DNA from: Saezia sanguinis
GTDB taxonomy: Bacteria; Pseudomonadota; Gammaproteobacteria; Burkholderiales; Burkholderiaceae_C
Reading direction: 5' to 3'
Length of the DNA stretch: 64,000 nt
Assembly (NCBI RefSeq): GCF_003991585.1
Contig: NZ_PQSP01000005.1
Span: 124,001-188,000 of the forward strand
Below, in pieces: positions 1 to 8,383 of the stretch. The first letter of the stretch is position 1, and the number at the start of each line of letters is the position of its first letter. The translations under genes and the position numbers were made by a program. The notes under the pieces were generated by a model. The model worked only from the letters and a program-made list of their open reading frames with translations. It ran no database searches and was not told the origin of the DNA.

Positions 1-483
1 GATGGTGCCGGTGCCGTGGTGCTTGAAGCCAGCGATGAGCCGGGGATTCTGGCTTCGGATTTGCATGCTGACGGCCAATATAAAGATATCTTGTATACTG
101 AGGCCCATGTAGGAAGCGGCGCTCTTCAGGGCGACCCTTTTCTGCATATGAATGGGCAGGCGGTATTTAAACTGGCTGTCCATGTGCTGCATGATACTGC
201 ACAAGCGGTGCTGAAAAAGGCAGGCAGGCAGGGGAGCGATGTGGACTGGCTGATTCCCCATCAGGCCAATTTGCGCATCATGCAAAGTACGGCTAAACGG
301 TTGGGTATTGCGCCAGACCGGTTGTTTGTTACGGTGGATGAACATGGCAATACATCAGCCGCATCTATTCCGTTGGCGCTCGATGCCGCGGTTCGTGGTG
401 GTAAAATCCGGCGCGGAGACACGGTCATGCTTGAAGGCGTGGGTGGCGGCTTTACCTGGGGTGCGGTACTGCTTGATTATTAG
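1..483 (+). CDS. fabH: 3-oxoacyl-ACP synthase III (KAS III), 3' part
   Basis: FabH condenses acetyl-CoA with malonyl-ACP to start each fatty acid chain in the cytosol. The reading frame is open from base 1, so the gene begins before the window and only about the last 160 codons are present; the catalytic Cys lies outside. What is visible is the C-terminal thiolase-fold half, with the active-site His in IPHQANLRI and the Asn in [10 protein letters not shown], the usual His-Asn pair of KAS III. fabD follows 27 bp downstream on the same strand, as in the standard fabH-fabD-fabG-acpP-fabF order. Identification is secure; start and full length cannot be given. Confidence 0.95.
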   Translation, partial: DGAGAVVLEASDEPGILASDLHADGQYKDILYTEAHVGSGALQGDPFLHMNGQAVFKLAVHVLHDTAQAVLKKAGRQGSDVDWLIPHQANLRIMQSTAKRLGIAPDRLFVTVDEHGNTSAASIPLALDAAVRGGKIRRGDTVMLEGVGGGFTWGAVLLDY

Positions 484-510
484 AATGACAACAGTTGACC
501 ATTTAACAAG

Positions 511-1449
511 ATGAAACCATTTGCATTTGTTTTCCCTGGGCAGGGCTCCCAGTCTGTCGGTATGTTGGACGCCTGGGGTGATCACCCTGTCGTGCGTGAA
601 TCGCTGGCACAGGCCAATGAGGCTTTGGGTGAAGACATTGGTGCCTTGATTCAAAACGGCCCGAAAGAAGCGCTGGCTTTAACCACCAATACGCAGCCCG
701 CCATGCTGGTGGCCGGAGTGATTGCTTATCGGGTCTGGATGGCTGAAACGGGTGCAGCACCGCAGGTGGTTGCCGGGCATTCTCTGGGAGAATACAGCGC
801 ATTGGTAGCCGCAGGGGTTTTGCGGTTTGAGGATGCCGTTGCGCTGGTGCGTTTTCGGGCCCAGGCGATGCAGGAGGCCGTGCCGGTCGGTGTCGGCGCC
901 ATGGCTGCTGTACTGGGCCTGGCGGCACCGGAAGTGGTCAAGGTTTGTGCGCAGATCGCGCAGGAAAGCCAGGAAGTTGTTGAAGCCGTGAATTTTAACG
1001 ATGCCAGCCAGACGGTGATTGCCGGCAGCAAGGCTGGCGTTGAAAAAGCCTGTGAGGCGATGAAGGCCACAGGTGCGAAAAGAGCCATGCTGCTGCCTGT
1101 TTCTGCGCCTTTCCATTCGAGCCTGATGAAGCCGGCGGCCGAAAAGCTGAAGGCTAAAATGGACACGGTGCAGTTTGCTGCGCCTCAGATTCCCGTTATC
1201 AACAATGTGGATGTTGCGGTTGTAAGCGATCCGCAGGCGATTCGCGACGCGCTGTACCGGCAGGCTTTTGGCCCGGTGCGCTGGGTTGAGGATATGATGG
1301 CGGTCAAGCAGTGGGGTATTACACAGGTTGTTGAGTGCGGCCCTGGTAAGGTTTTGCTTGGAATGCTCAAACGCATTGACGCGGAATTGGTTGGAAACGC
1401 CGTGTTTGATCCGGCAACACTTTCACAGACTCAGGAGGCATTGGCATGA
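511..1449 (+). CDS. fabD: Malonyl-CoA:ACP transacylase
   Basis: FabD moves malonyl groups from CoA to acyl carrier protein, supplying the extender unit for fatty acid elongation. The 312-residue protein has the N-terminal FPGQGSQ signature, the nucleophile motif GHSLGEYSA (Ser91) and the second catalytic residue His202 in SAPFHSS. Length is normal for the family. The stop codon overlaps the fabG start in an ATGA arrangement, so the two are probably translationally coupled. The ATG at 511 has only a weak purine-rich ribosome site, but it is the one in-frame start that gives the canonical N-terminus. Confidence 0.97.
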   Translation: MKPFAFVFPGQGSQSVGMLDAWGDHPVVRESLAQANEALGEDIGALIQNGPKEALALTTNTQPAMLVAGVIAYRVWMAETGAAPQVVAGHSLGEYSALVAAGVLRFEDAVALVRFRAQAMQEAVPVGVGAMAAVLGLAAPEVVKVCAQIAQESQEVVEAVNFNDASQTVIAGSKAGVEKACEAMKATGAKRAMLLPVSAPFHSSLMKPAAEKLKAKMDTVQFAAPQIPVINNVDVAVVSDPQAIRDALYRQAFGPVRWVEDMMAVKQWGITQVVECGPGKVLLGMLKRIDAELVGNAVFDPATLSQTQEALA

Positions 1450-2192
1450 GCAATACAAGTACGCCTATTGTGGCTTTGGTTACCGGGGCAACACGTGGTA
1501 TTGGCGCTGCTATTGCCGCCACACTGGCTGCAGCAGGGATGCGCGTGTATGCAACAGCCACTTCCAGTGAGGGTGCGAGCAAGATTACCCAGGCGTTGTC
1601 GGGGTTTCCTGGCTGCAAGGGCTGTGTGCTGGATGTCACAGACAGTGCGGCTTCTGAGGCATTGGTGGATGAGATTGTCAAAACCGAAGGCGGCTTGCAT
1701 GTGCTGGTCAACAATGCGGGCATTACCCGCGATACGTTGGCCATGCGCATGAAGGATGCCGACTGGGATGCTGTGTTGGATACCAATCTGAAAGCGGTTT
1801 TCCGACTCTCCAGGTCAGCTATTCGGCCGATGATGAAGCAGCGCTATGGGCGCATTATCAGCATTACATCGGTGGTAGGCGCTTCTGGCAATGTCGGTCA
1901 GGCCAACTATGCAGCAGCCAAAGCCGGCGTGGCCGGAATGTCCAGGGCGCTGGCACGTGAATTGGGTAGCCGTGGTGTTACCGTGAACTGTGTGGCACCT
2001 GGTTTCATTGCAACCGATATGACTGCAAGCCTGCCCGAAGATGTGCAAAATACGCTTTTGTCTCAGATTCCGCTGGGGCGGTTGGGGCAGGCACAGGAAG
2101 TTGCCGAAGCTGTGGCATTTTTAGCTTCCAGCAAGGCCGGTTATATTACTGGAGTGGAGTTGCATGTCAATGGTGGCATGTACATGAGTTGA
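1446..2192 (+). CDS. fabG: 3-oxoacyl-ACP reductase
   Basis: FabG is the NADPH-dependent reductase that makes 3-hydroxyacyl-ACP in each elongation cycle. This 248-residue short-chain dehydrogenase shows the cofactor motif TGATRGIG near residue 14, the NNAG motif near residue 89 and the catalytic Ser142, Tyr155 and Lys159. The C-terminal tail GGMYMS is like those of FabG proteins. Its start overlaps the fabD stop (ATGA), and acpP follows after about 150 bp. Family and position in the fab cluster agree, so other SDR functions are unlikely. Confidence 0.96.
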   Translation: MSNTSTPIVALVTGATRGIGAAIAATLAAAGMRVYATATSSEGASKITQALSGFPGCKGCVLDVTDSAASEALVDEIVKTEGGLHVLVNNAGITRDTLAMRMKDADWDAVLDTNLKAVFRLSRSAIRPMMKQRYGRIISITSVVGASGNVGQANYAAAKAGVAGMSRALARELGSRGVTVNCVAPGFIATDMTASLPEDVQNTLLSQIPLGRLGQAQEVAEAVAFLASSKAGYITGVELHVNGGMYMS

Positions 2193-2248
2193 TTGTCAGA
2201 ATTTGTTTTAATAACAAGCCTGATATTTAAGGTTTATTGAAAAGTTGA

Positions 2249-2581
<333 letters not shown>

Positions 2582-3847
2582 ATGGACATGTCACGTCGTC
2601 CCGATCGCCGACGGGTGGTCGTGACCGGACTTGGCGCTGTGACTCCCATTGGCAATACGGTCAGTACTGCCTGGGATAATCTGGTTGCCGGAGTATCTGG
2701 GATCGATAACATCACGCGGTTTGATGCCAGCGATATGGCTTGCCGGTTCGCCGGCGAAGTCAAAGGATTTAATGTTGAAGAATATATCCCGGTCAAAGAG
2801 GCCCGGCATATGGATATATTCATTCACTATGGCATGGCCGCATCTATTCAGGCGGTTCAGGATGCCGGCCTTCCCGTAGGGGATGCATTGAGTGAAGAGC
2901 AAGCTTCCCGGATTGGTTGCATGATCAGTTCGGGCATTGGCGGTTTGCCCGTGATCGAGTATGCGCACGAAGAGTATCGCACACGCGGTGCTCGGCGTAT
3001 TTCGCCATTCTTTGTGCCATCTTGCCTGATTAACATGATTTCAGGTCATTTATCCATTCGTTATGGATTCAAAGGACCGAATCTGTCAGTGGTCACTGCC
3101 TGCACAACAGGGCTGCACAGCATTGGGCTGGCGGCACGGTTGATCCAGACCGGAGATGCTGACGTCATGGTTGCTGGTGGTGCAGAATCCTGCGTTTCGC
3201 CTTTGGGTGTTGGCGGGTTTGCGGCAGCCAGAGCCCTTTCTACCCGCAATGATGACCCTAAAACAGCATCGCGCCCCTGGGATAAGGACCGGGATGGCTT
3301 TGTGCTGGGTGAAGGTGCCGGTGTGATGGTGCTTGAAGACTACGAGCATGCTAAAAAACGGGGCGCTCGTATTTATGCGGAAGTCGCCGGATTTGGCATG
3401 AGCGGTGATGCTTATCACGTTACAGCTCCCAACATTGATGGTCCTAAAAATTCGATGCTGGCTGCGTTGCGTGATGCCGGCGTCAATGCGGATGAGGTGG
3501 ATTATCTGAATGCGCACGGCACGTCAACGCCTCTTGGCGATTTGAACGAAAGCAATGCCATTAAAGCCGCATTGGGCGACGCTGCGAAAAAAGTCGTGGT
3601 CAGCTCAAGCAAATCCATGACCGGGCATCTGCTGGGTGGTGCCGGAGGGCTGGAATCGGTATTTACCATTCTGGCGCTGCATCATGGCATTGTGCCGCCC
3701 ACAATCAACATATTTAACCAGGATCCGGAGTGCGATCTGGATTATTGTGCCAATACAGCACGTCAAATGCCGGTTAAAGTGGCTTTGAAAAATAATTTCG
3801 GGTTTGGTGGAACAAACGGATCTGTTGTATTCGCCCGCCTGACCTGA
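2582..3847 (+). CDS. fabF: 3-oxoacyl-ACP synthase II (KAS II)
   Basis: FabF elongates acyl-ACP with malonyl-ACP and is the enzyme that tunes membrane fluidity. The 421-residue sequence has the thiolase-fold catalytic triad: Cys174 in TACTTG, His312 in [10 protein letters not shown] and His349 in MTGHLLGG. It is slightly longer than the usual 410-414 residues because of an arginine-rich N-terminus. A start at the second Met (2588) is equally possible. The ATG directly abuts the acpP stop, suggesting translational coupling. It is the last gene of the fab operon, and a strong terminator follows. Confidence 0.96.
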   Translation: MDMSRRPDRRRVVVTGLGAVTPIGNTVSTAWDNLVAGVSGIDNITRFDASDMACRFAGEVKGFNVEEYIPVKEARHMDIFIHYGMAASIQAVQDAGLPVGDALSEEQASRIGCMISSGIGGLPVIEYAHEEYRTRGARRISPFFVPSCLINMISGHLSIRYGFKGPNLSVVTACTTGLHSIGLAARLIQTGDADVMVAGGAESCVSPLGVGGFAAARALSTRNDDPKTASRPWDKDRDGFVLGEGAGVMVLEDYEHAKKRGARIYAEVAGFGMSGDAYHVTAPNIDGPKNSMLAALRDAGVNADEVDYLNAHGTSTPLGDLNESNAIKAALGDAAKKVVVSSSKSMTGHLLGGAGGLESVFTILALHHGIVPPTINIFNQDPECDLDYCANTARQMPVKVALKNNFGFGGTNGSVVFARLT

Positions 3848-3868
3848 TTGGCATGAAGATGCTTTTAC

Positions 3869-3922
3869 AATCTGGCTGGGAAAACTTTTCTATATAAGAA
3901 GAGCTTCCCGCCAGATTTTTGT
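3869..3922 (+). terminator. Terminator of the fab operon
   Basis: A long stem begins AATCTGGC-T-GGGAA and closes with TTCCC-GCCAGATT. The intervening bases (CTTTTCT against AGAAGAG) largely pair as well, so the hairpin is nearly continuous. It is followed by a T run at 3916-3920. This separates fabF from the rpoE operon. Confidence 0.75.
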
Positions 3923-4092
3923 ATTTATGGCATGAGTCGCCAGAAATCTGGCAGAAATTTACAGACGCTCAGACAGCATATTCTGTATGTTTTCGCTCTG
4001 ATGACGTCATGAAGCTATGATCTTGCGACAAAATGAATTAAGATGAGAAAAGGCCTTTTATATATTCTGCGTTTTGAGATGGAGTTATTTGC
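3923..4092 (+). promoter_or_regulatory. rpoE upstream region with candidate promoter
   Basis: The best sigma-70-like match is TTAAGA (4038-4043), a 17-bp spacer and TATATT (4061-4066), which would start transcription near 4073, 20 nt before the leader ORF. Upstream lie two short palindromes, GCCAGA-AA-TCTGGC (3939-3952) and ATGACGTCAT (4001-4010), which could bind a regulator but match no box I can name. I do not see a clear sigma-E GAACTT/TCTGA pair. The calls are by eye. Confidence 0.4.
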
Positions 4093-4158
4093 ATGACCTC
4101 TAGGTATGCAAAAAATACCTGCAGCCTCTGTTTTGAGGAGGTGCTTGGGTATGCATAA
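4093..4158 (+). CDS. 21-codon leader ORF overlapping rpoE (RseD-like role possible)
   Basis: A short ORF (MTSRYAKNTCSLC, then FEEVLGYA) starts at an ATG with a well-placed GGAG box (4081-4084, 8-nt spacing). It ends at TAA 4156-4158, eight bases inside rpoE. The rpoE ribosome site GAGGAGG lies within it, so ribosomes finishing the leader would sit on the rpoE start. Enterobacteria have a longer leader peptide, RseD, upstream of rpoE that couples translation; the similarity here is of arrangement, not sequence. The peptide has a CxxC pair. It may equally be a chance ORF. Confidence 0.45.
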   Translation: MTSRYAKNTCSLCFEEVLGYA

Positions 4159-4750
4159 TGATTCCGATGCTCAGCTAGTCGAGCGGGTCAAACGCGGCGA
4201 TCAGAAAGCCTTTGAGTTGCTGTTTTTGAAATATCAACGCAAGATAGAGCGACTTGTGGCACATATCGTGCGAGATACGAGCCAGATACCGGATATTGTG
4301 CAGGAAACTTTTATCCGTGCATACCGTGCGTTACCCAATTTCCGGGGCGAGGCACAGTTTTATACCTGGTTGTACCGGATAGCGGTCAATACGGCTAAAA
4401 AAGCGCTGTTAGACCTTAAACGGCAACCGATATCGAGCGATGCATTCGGTGGGGGTGAAGAAAATGAAACTTATACGCCCGAAGATGGACTAATAGATAC
4501 GGCAACACCCGATGCAGCTTTGGCTGCCAAACAGATTGGTCAGACAGTCAACAGTGCAGTGGAGGCGCTGCCGGAAGAATTGCGACAGGCTATCACCCTC
4601 AGGGAAATTGAAGGGTTAAGTTACGAAGAGATCGCTGAAGTGATGGATTGCCCCATTGGGACGGTACGGTCGAGGATTTTCAGAGCACGTGAAGCCATTG
4701 CACAGAAGTTGCGGCCTCAACTGGGAATCCGTGGGGACCGACGGTGGTAA
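4151..4750 (+). CDS. rpoE: RNA polymerase sigma factor, sigma-E/AlgU type
   Basis: ECF sigma factor that directs the envelope-stress regulon; it is held at the membrane by RseA until misfolded outer-membrane proteins trigger release. The 199-residue protein has a sigma region 2 with DIVQETFIRAYRAL and the -10 recognition segment around YTWLYRIAVNTAK. Region 4 contains the helix-turn-helix SYEEIAEVMDCPIGTVRSR. The start at 4151 is preferred over an upstream ATG at 4106 because GAGGAGG lies about eight bases before it and the N-terminus then matches AlgU/RpoE proteins. It heads rpoE-rseA-rseB-mucD, the standard beta/gammaproteobacterial order. Confidence 0.95.
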   Translation: MHNDSDAQLVERVKRGDQKAFELLFLKYQRKIERLVAHIVRDTSQIPDIVQETFIRAYRALPNFRGEAQFYTWLYRIAVNTAKKALLDLKRQPISSDAFGGGEENETYTPEDGLIDTATPDAALAAKQIGQTVNSAVEALPEELRQAITLREIEGLSYEEIAEVMDCPIGTVRSRIFRAREAIAQKLRPQLGIRGDRRW

Positions 4751-4786
4751 GGTTTGAGAGATAAGAATACGCTTGGAGTGTCAGAG

Positions 4787-5521
4787 ATGAATGCCAAAAT
4801 CAAACTCAATCAAAATGCCCCTGGTATTCAGGAGCAGTGGTCGCTGCTGGCTGATGGCGTCCTGACCGAGTCAGAGCTTGATACCCTGCTTGCTCAATGG
4901 AAAGAAGATGAAAGTTTGGCTGAAGACTGGCACGTTTACCATGTGATCGGAGATGTACTGCGCTCGTCCGATTTGGCGCAGGCATATGTGACGCTTTCAT
5001 CTGAAACCTATATGGCAGAATTCCGGCAGCGTTTACAGCAAGAGCCTGTGCTGATGGCACCGGCACCGCTGTCTCAAACCAAAACAGTGCAAAAAACGGT
5101 ATCACGTCTTCATTGGCCGCATTGGACCGGCTGGCTGGCCGCTTCTGGGTTTGTGGTGATGGCTGTGGTGGCTGTTGTTTATACCTCAGTGGATGATGTC
5201 GTCGCTCCAGGAGCGCAGACGATAATTGCCCTGCCTGCAAACGGTGCAACAGATGCGAATGTTATTCCTGTTGCAGCCAATGTGGAGGTCGCTTCTGCTG
5301 CGACAAATCCAGCCGCAGCTTCTGAATCTGCTGACGTGGGCACCATGGCTGCAGAGCCCGATATTCGCTTGGTTGCAACGCCGCAGGGAGATATGTGGCG
5401 TGATCAGCGACTGGAACCTTATATTTCGGCGCACCAGCAATTTGGTAGCAATTCCGTACTGATGCCAAGTAACGGCTATATGCGCAGTTCGGCTGTTACC
5501 AATAATGCCGCCCCGAATTAG
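4787..5521 (+). CDS. rseA: Sigma-E anti-sigma factor RseA/MucA
   Basis: Inner-membrane anti-sigma factor that binds RpoE through its cytoplasmic N-terminus and is degraded stepwise under envelope stress. The 244-residue protein has the RseA N-terminal domain (SLLADGVLTESELD ... WHVYHVIGDVLR, residues about 10-70), one membrane segment around residues 115-138 (WTGWLAASGFVVMAVVAVV) and an Ala/Asn-rich periplasmic part. An alternative TTG start at 4754 lacks a ribosome site, whereas the ATG at 4787 has GGAG seven bases upstream. It lies 36 bp after rpoE and 35 bp before rseB. Confidence 0.9.
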   Translation: MNAKIKLNQNAPGIQEQWSLLADGVLTESELDTLLAQWKEDESLAEDWHVYHVIGDVLRSSDLAQAYVTLSSETYMAEFRQRLQQEPVLMAPAPLSQTKTVQKTVSRLHWPHWTGWLAASGFVVMAVVAVVYTSVDDVVAPGAQTIIALPANGATDANVIPVAANVEVASAATNPAAASESADVGTMAAEPDIRLVATPQGDMWRDQRLEPYISAHQQFGSNSVLMPSNGYMRSSAVTNNAAPN

Positions 5522-5556
5522 TGTTGTAACGGTAAGACGGAAAATAGGCCATATCG

Positions 5557-6582
5557 ATGAAGGGTAGACAAAATGCCGCGGCCCTGTGGAGCCTGTGGTT
5601 TACAGGGCTTTGCATCAGTTTAGCGTCTGTGTGTGTCCAGGCTGATCAGCAGCAAAGCGACCCGCAGAGCAGCAATGACAATACCATGCACTGGTTGCAG
5701 CGGATTGAACAAGCTGCACAGCAGCGCGATTTCAGCGGAACCTATGTTGTCGTTCAGCCCGACCGGTTATATGCTTTGCATACCGTGCATGCCAATGTGG
5801 ATGGCAAGCAGTATGACCTAGTGACCAAACTGGATGGGCAAGAGCGCCAGATATTCAAGGACGGAAGCGCGCTTTATGCCGTTTTCCCGCAGACCAAGCA
5901 AATTATTCTGGAACGCCAGTCGGTGATTCAAATGTTCCCCGGAATCCTGAAAACGCATTATGCGCAACTGGGGCATTTTTATAAGATCAACGAACTGGCT
6001 CAAGAGCGGACTATTGGTCGTATGGCCAGCGTGCTGCAGATGATGCCACAGGATGAGTGGCGCTTTGGCTACAAGATCTGGGTTGATCAGGCTACCGGAT
6101 TGCTGCTGCGCATACAGGTGCTGGATGCACAGGGCAAAGTGCTGGAGCGCGTTGCTTTTACCGATATTTCATTCGAGTTGAGCGAACTTCAGAAGAAGGA
6201 ACTTTCTTCCTATATCGAGACCCTTAAGGGACAGGCTTACCAACTCCATGAGTTGCACTACACGGATACGACGCCACAGGCAGAGGGCTGGGAACTGCAA
6301 CAGCAAATTCCCGGGTTTGAGCCTATCAGCTGTGTGTTGCGGCCGTTGCCGGATTCAGACCAGCAACTGATTCAGTGGGTGTTTTCTGATGGACTGGTTT
6401 CTGTTTCAATTTTCATAGAGCCTATGGACGAGCATGCGCAGCGCGAAGCACGTGACTACAGCTATGGGGCGACTCACAGCGTGTCATTTCGGCGTGGGCA
6501 GTGGTGGGTGACTTTGGTCGGCGAAGTTCCGGCAGGGACTTTGGCACTATTTGAGCAAAGCCTTGAGCATACGCCCGGCTAA
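5557..6582 (+). CDS. rseB: Sigma-E factor regulatory protein RseB/MucB
   Basis: Periplasmic protein that binds RseA and protects it from the first cleavage; it senses mislocalised lipoproteins and LPS in model species. The 341 residues begin with a typical signal peptide (about residues 1-29, ending SVCVQA). They continue with the MucB/RseB N-terminal LolA-like domain (WLQRIEQAAQQRDFSGTYVV) and the smaller C-terminal domain (SYGATHSVSFRRGQWWVTLVGEVP). Length and position between rseA and mucD are normal. Probably transcribed from the rpoE promoter. Confidence 0.92.
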   Translation: MKGRQNAAALWSLWFTGLCISLASVCVQADQQQSDPQSSNDNTMHWLQRIEQAAQQRDFSGTYVVVQPDRLYALHTVHANVDGKQYDLVTKLDGQERQIFKDGSALYAVFPQTKQIILERQSVIQMFPGILKTHYAQLGHFYKINELAQERTIGRMASVLQMMPQDEWRFGYKIWVDQATGLLLRIQVLDAQGKVLERVAFTDISFELSELQKKELSSYIETLKGQAYQLHELHYTDTTPQAEGWELQQQIPGFEPISCVLRPLPDSDQQLIQWVFSDGLVSVSIFIEPMDEHAQREARDYSYGATHSVSFRRGQWWVTLVGEVPAGTLALFEQSLEHTPG

Positions 6583-6648
6583 AAAGAAGCCCTGCCCGGC
6601 ATGCGATGTGCCCGGAACATAGGCAAAAAAATTTGTAAAGGTGAAAAA

Positions 6649-8160
6649 ATGCAGCAAATAAAATTGTGGGTTGCAGCTATGGCAACAGCCTCTTTTTTTA
6701 TAGGGGCAGGTGTGAGCAATGCGCAGACTTCTCCGAGCGAGTCTGCTTTTCCGGTGCCCTCTGCAACGCCATCGTCTCTGCTGGTGCAGGGGTTGCCTGA
6801 TTTCAGCGCGTTGGTGGAGTCTGCCGGGCCTTCTGTGGTGAATATCCGCACCATGGCACGGCTTAGAGCCGGCAGCCCTGGCCCAGGCAACATGACGCCT
6901 GAGATGCAGGAGTTTTTTGAATTTTTCTTCAACAGTCCAATGCCCGGCCCATCTCCCCGTTCTTCCCGTCCAGGGCAGGAGGGAGATGACTATGTTCTGC
7001 GGCCCAGCGGAGTAGGCTCAGGGTTTATCATTTCGGCAGATGGCTACATCATGACCAACGCACACGTGGTGAGCGGGGCCGATGAAATTATTGTGACGCT
7101 GTCTAATCGGCGCGAATACCGTGCAACAGTCGTTGGTGCAGATAAGCGTACTGATGTTGCCGTGGTCAAAATTGATGGTGTGAATCAGTTACCGGTTGTG
7201 CGTGTTGGTAACCCGGACATGCTGAAAGTCGGTGAGTGGGTGGTTGCGATCGGTTCACCATTCGGGCTGGAAAATACGGTGACAGCAGGTATCGTCAGCG
7301 CCAAGCAACGGGATACGGGGGAGTACGTCAATTTTATTCAAACAGACGTGGCCATTAACCCGGGTAATTCTGGCGGGCCGTTGATCAATCTGCGCGGAGA
7401 AGTGGTTGGCATCAACAGCCAGATTTACAGCCGCTCTGGTGGATTCATGGGTATTTCATTCTCGATCCCGATTGATGAGGCCATGTATGTGGCACAGCAA
7501 TTGCGCGGGCATGGTTATGTAGAGCGCGGTCGGATCGGCGTGCAGATCACGCCGACCAGCAGTGAGGTTACGCAGGCAATCGGACTGGGCGAAGACGCGT
7601 ACGGCGCGCTCGTGAATATTGTTTCTGAAGCAAGCCCGGCAGAAAAGGCTGGTATTCAGGCGGGCGACATTATCACGGAAGTTAATGGTCAGCGGGTTGA
7701 GCGCTTTAGCGATTTGCCCCGGATGATTGGTAATTTGAAGCCTGGGGAACAAGCTCAGTTGAAAGTGTTCCGCAGGGGTGAATGGAAAACCATGACGGTA
7801 ATTGTGGAGGCAATCCCTGCAGAAACAGCGACGAGCCGTACACAGCAGACACCTGCCCGTCCGGCGCCTGCTGCGACCAGTGTGAATAAGCTGGGTATCA
7901 GTGTGACTGATTTGTCTGATGTGCATAAACGTGAACTGCAACTGAAATCCGGTGTGGTGGTTCGTTCAGTGAACCCGGCAGCAGCACGCGCCGGCTTGCG
8001 TGAAGGTGATGTCATTTTGGCTATTGGAAAAACAGATATCCGTGATGTGAAGCATTTCAATGACATGGTTGAAAAGCTGGATGCCAGCCAGAATGCAGTG
8101 CTGCTGGTGCGCCGTGGCAATGGTGTGCAGTATGTACTGATTCGTCCTTCCGGCAGATAA
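6649..8160 (+). CDS. mucD: Periplasmic serine protease/chaperone DegP (MucD)
   Basis: HtrA-family protease that degrades or refolds damaged periplasmic and outer-membrane proteins. The start at 6649 (GTAAAGGTG upstream) gives a clear signal peptide ending VSNAQ; an in-frame ATG at 6601 would add a charged, unlikely leader. The mature 503-residue protein has the trypsin-like triad His139 (TNAHVV), Asp169 (RTDVAVV) and Ser241 (GNSGGP). It also has a long proline-rich loop (residues about 75-118, MTPEMQEFF...) typical of the DegP LA loop, and two PDZ domains (about 285-380 and 410-500). It ends the rpoE operon; a related protease gene follows. Confidence 0.95.
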   Translation: MQQIKLWVAAMATASFFIGAGVSNAQTSPSESAFPVPSATPSSLLVQGLPDFSALVESAGPSVVNIRTMARLRAGSPGPGNMTPEMQEFFEFFFNSPMPGPSPRSSRPGQEGDDYVLRPSGVGSGFIISADGYIMTNAHVVSGADEIIVTLSNRREYRATVVGADKRTDVAVVKIDGVNQLPVVRVGNPDMLKVGEWVVAIGSPFGLENTVTAGIVSAKQRDTGEYVNFIQTDVAINPGNSGGPLINLRGEVVGINSQIYSRSGGFMGISFSIPIDEAMYVAQQLRGHGYVERGRIGVQITPTSSEVTQAIGLGEDAYGALVNIVSEASPAEKAGIQAGDIITEVNGQRVERFSDLPRMIGNLKPGEQAQLKVFRRGEWKTMTVIVEAIPAETATSRTQQTPARPAPAATSVNKLGISVTDLSDVHKRELQLKSGVVVRSVNPAAARAGLREGDVILAIGKTDIRDVKHFNDMVEKLDASQNAVLLVRRGNGVQYVLIRPSGR

Positions 8161-8212
8161 CTTCTGAACAGATGGATTTGCGCTGCCCGGTACTTGGCAG
8201 ACGCGGCAAGGT

Positions 8213-8241
8213 AAAAACGCACCCCAAAGGGTGCGTTTTTT
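8213..8241 (+). terminator. Terminator of the rpoE-mucD operon
   Basis: Perfect 12-bp stem AAAAACGCACCC / GGGTGCGTTTTT with a CAAA loop and a run of six T. The left arm is A-rich, so it could also stop transcription in the other direction. Confidence 0.9.
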
Positions 8242-8316
8242 GTGGGTGGAAGGGCGTTAAAGGCCAAAATAATGCAGTCAGTGTGCAATGTTCAACAAAT
8301 GGTGTTGTCATAAGAA

Positions 8317-8346
8317 TTGACAAAGCAGCTTGGCTTCCTCTATTCT
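8317..8346 (+). promoter_or_regulatory. Candidate promoter of the second DegP-like gene
   Basis: TTGACA (perfect -35) is separated by 18 bp from TATTCT (-10). Transcription would start near 8353, downstream of the most upstream possible start codons. This favours the ATG at 8384 for the protease and suggests expression independent of the rpoE operon, whose terminator lies about 75 bp earlier. Confidence 0.45.
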
Positions 8347-8383
8347 CATGACATTCATGCAATCATTATGGGCAAATACAAGC

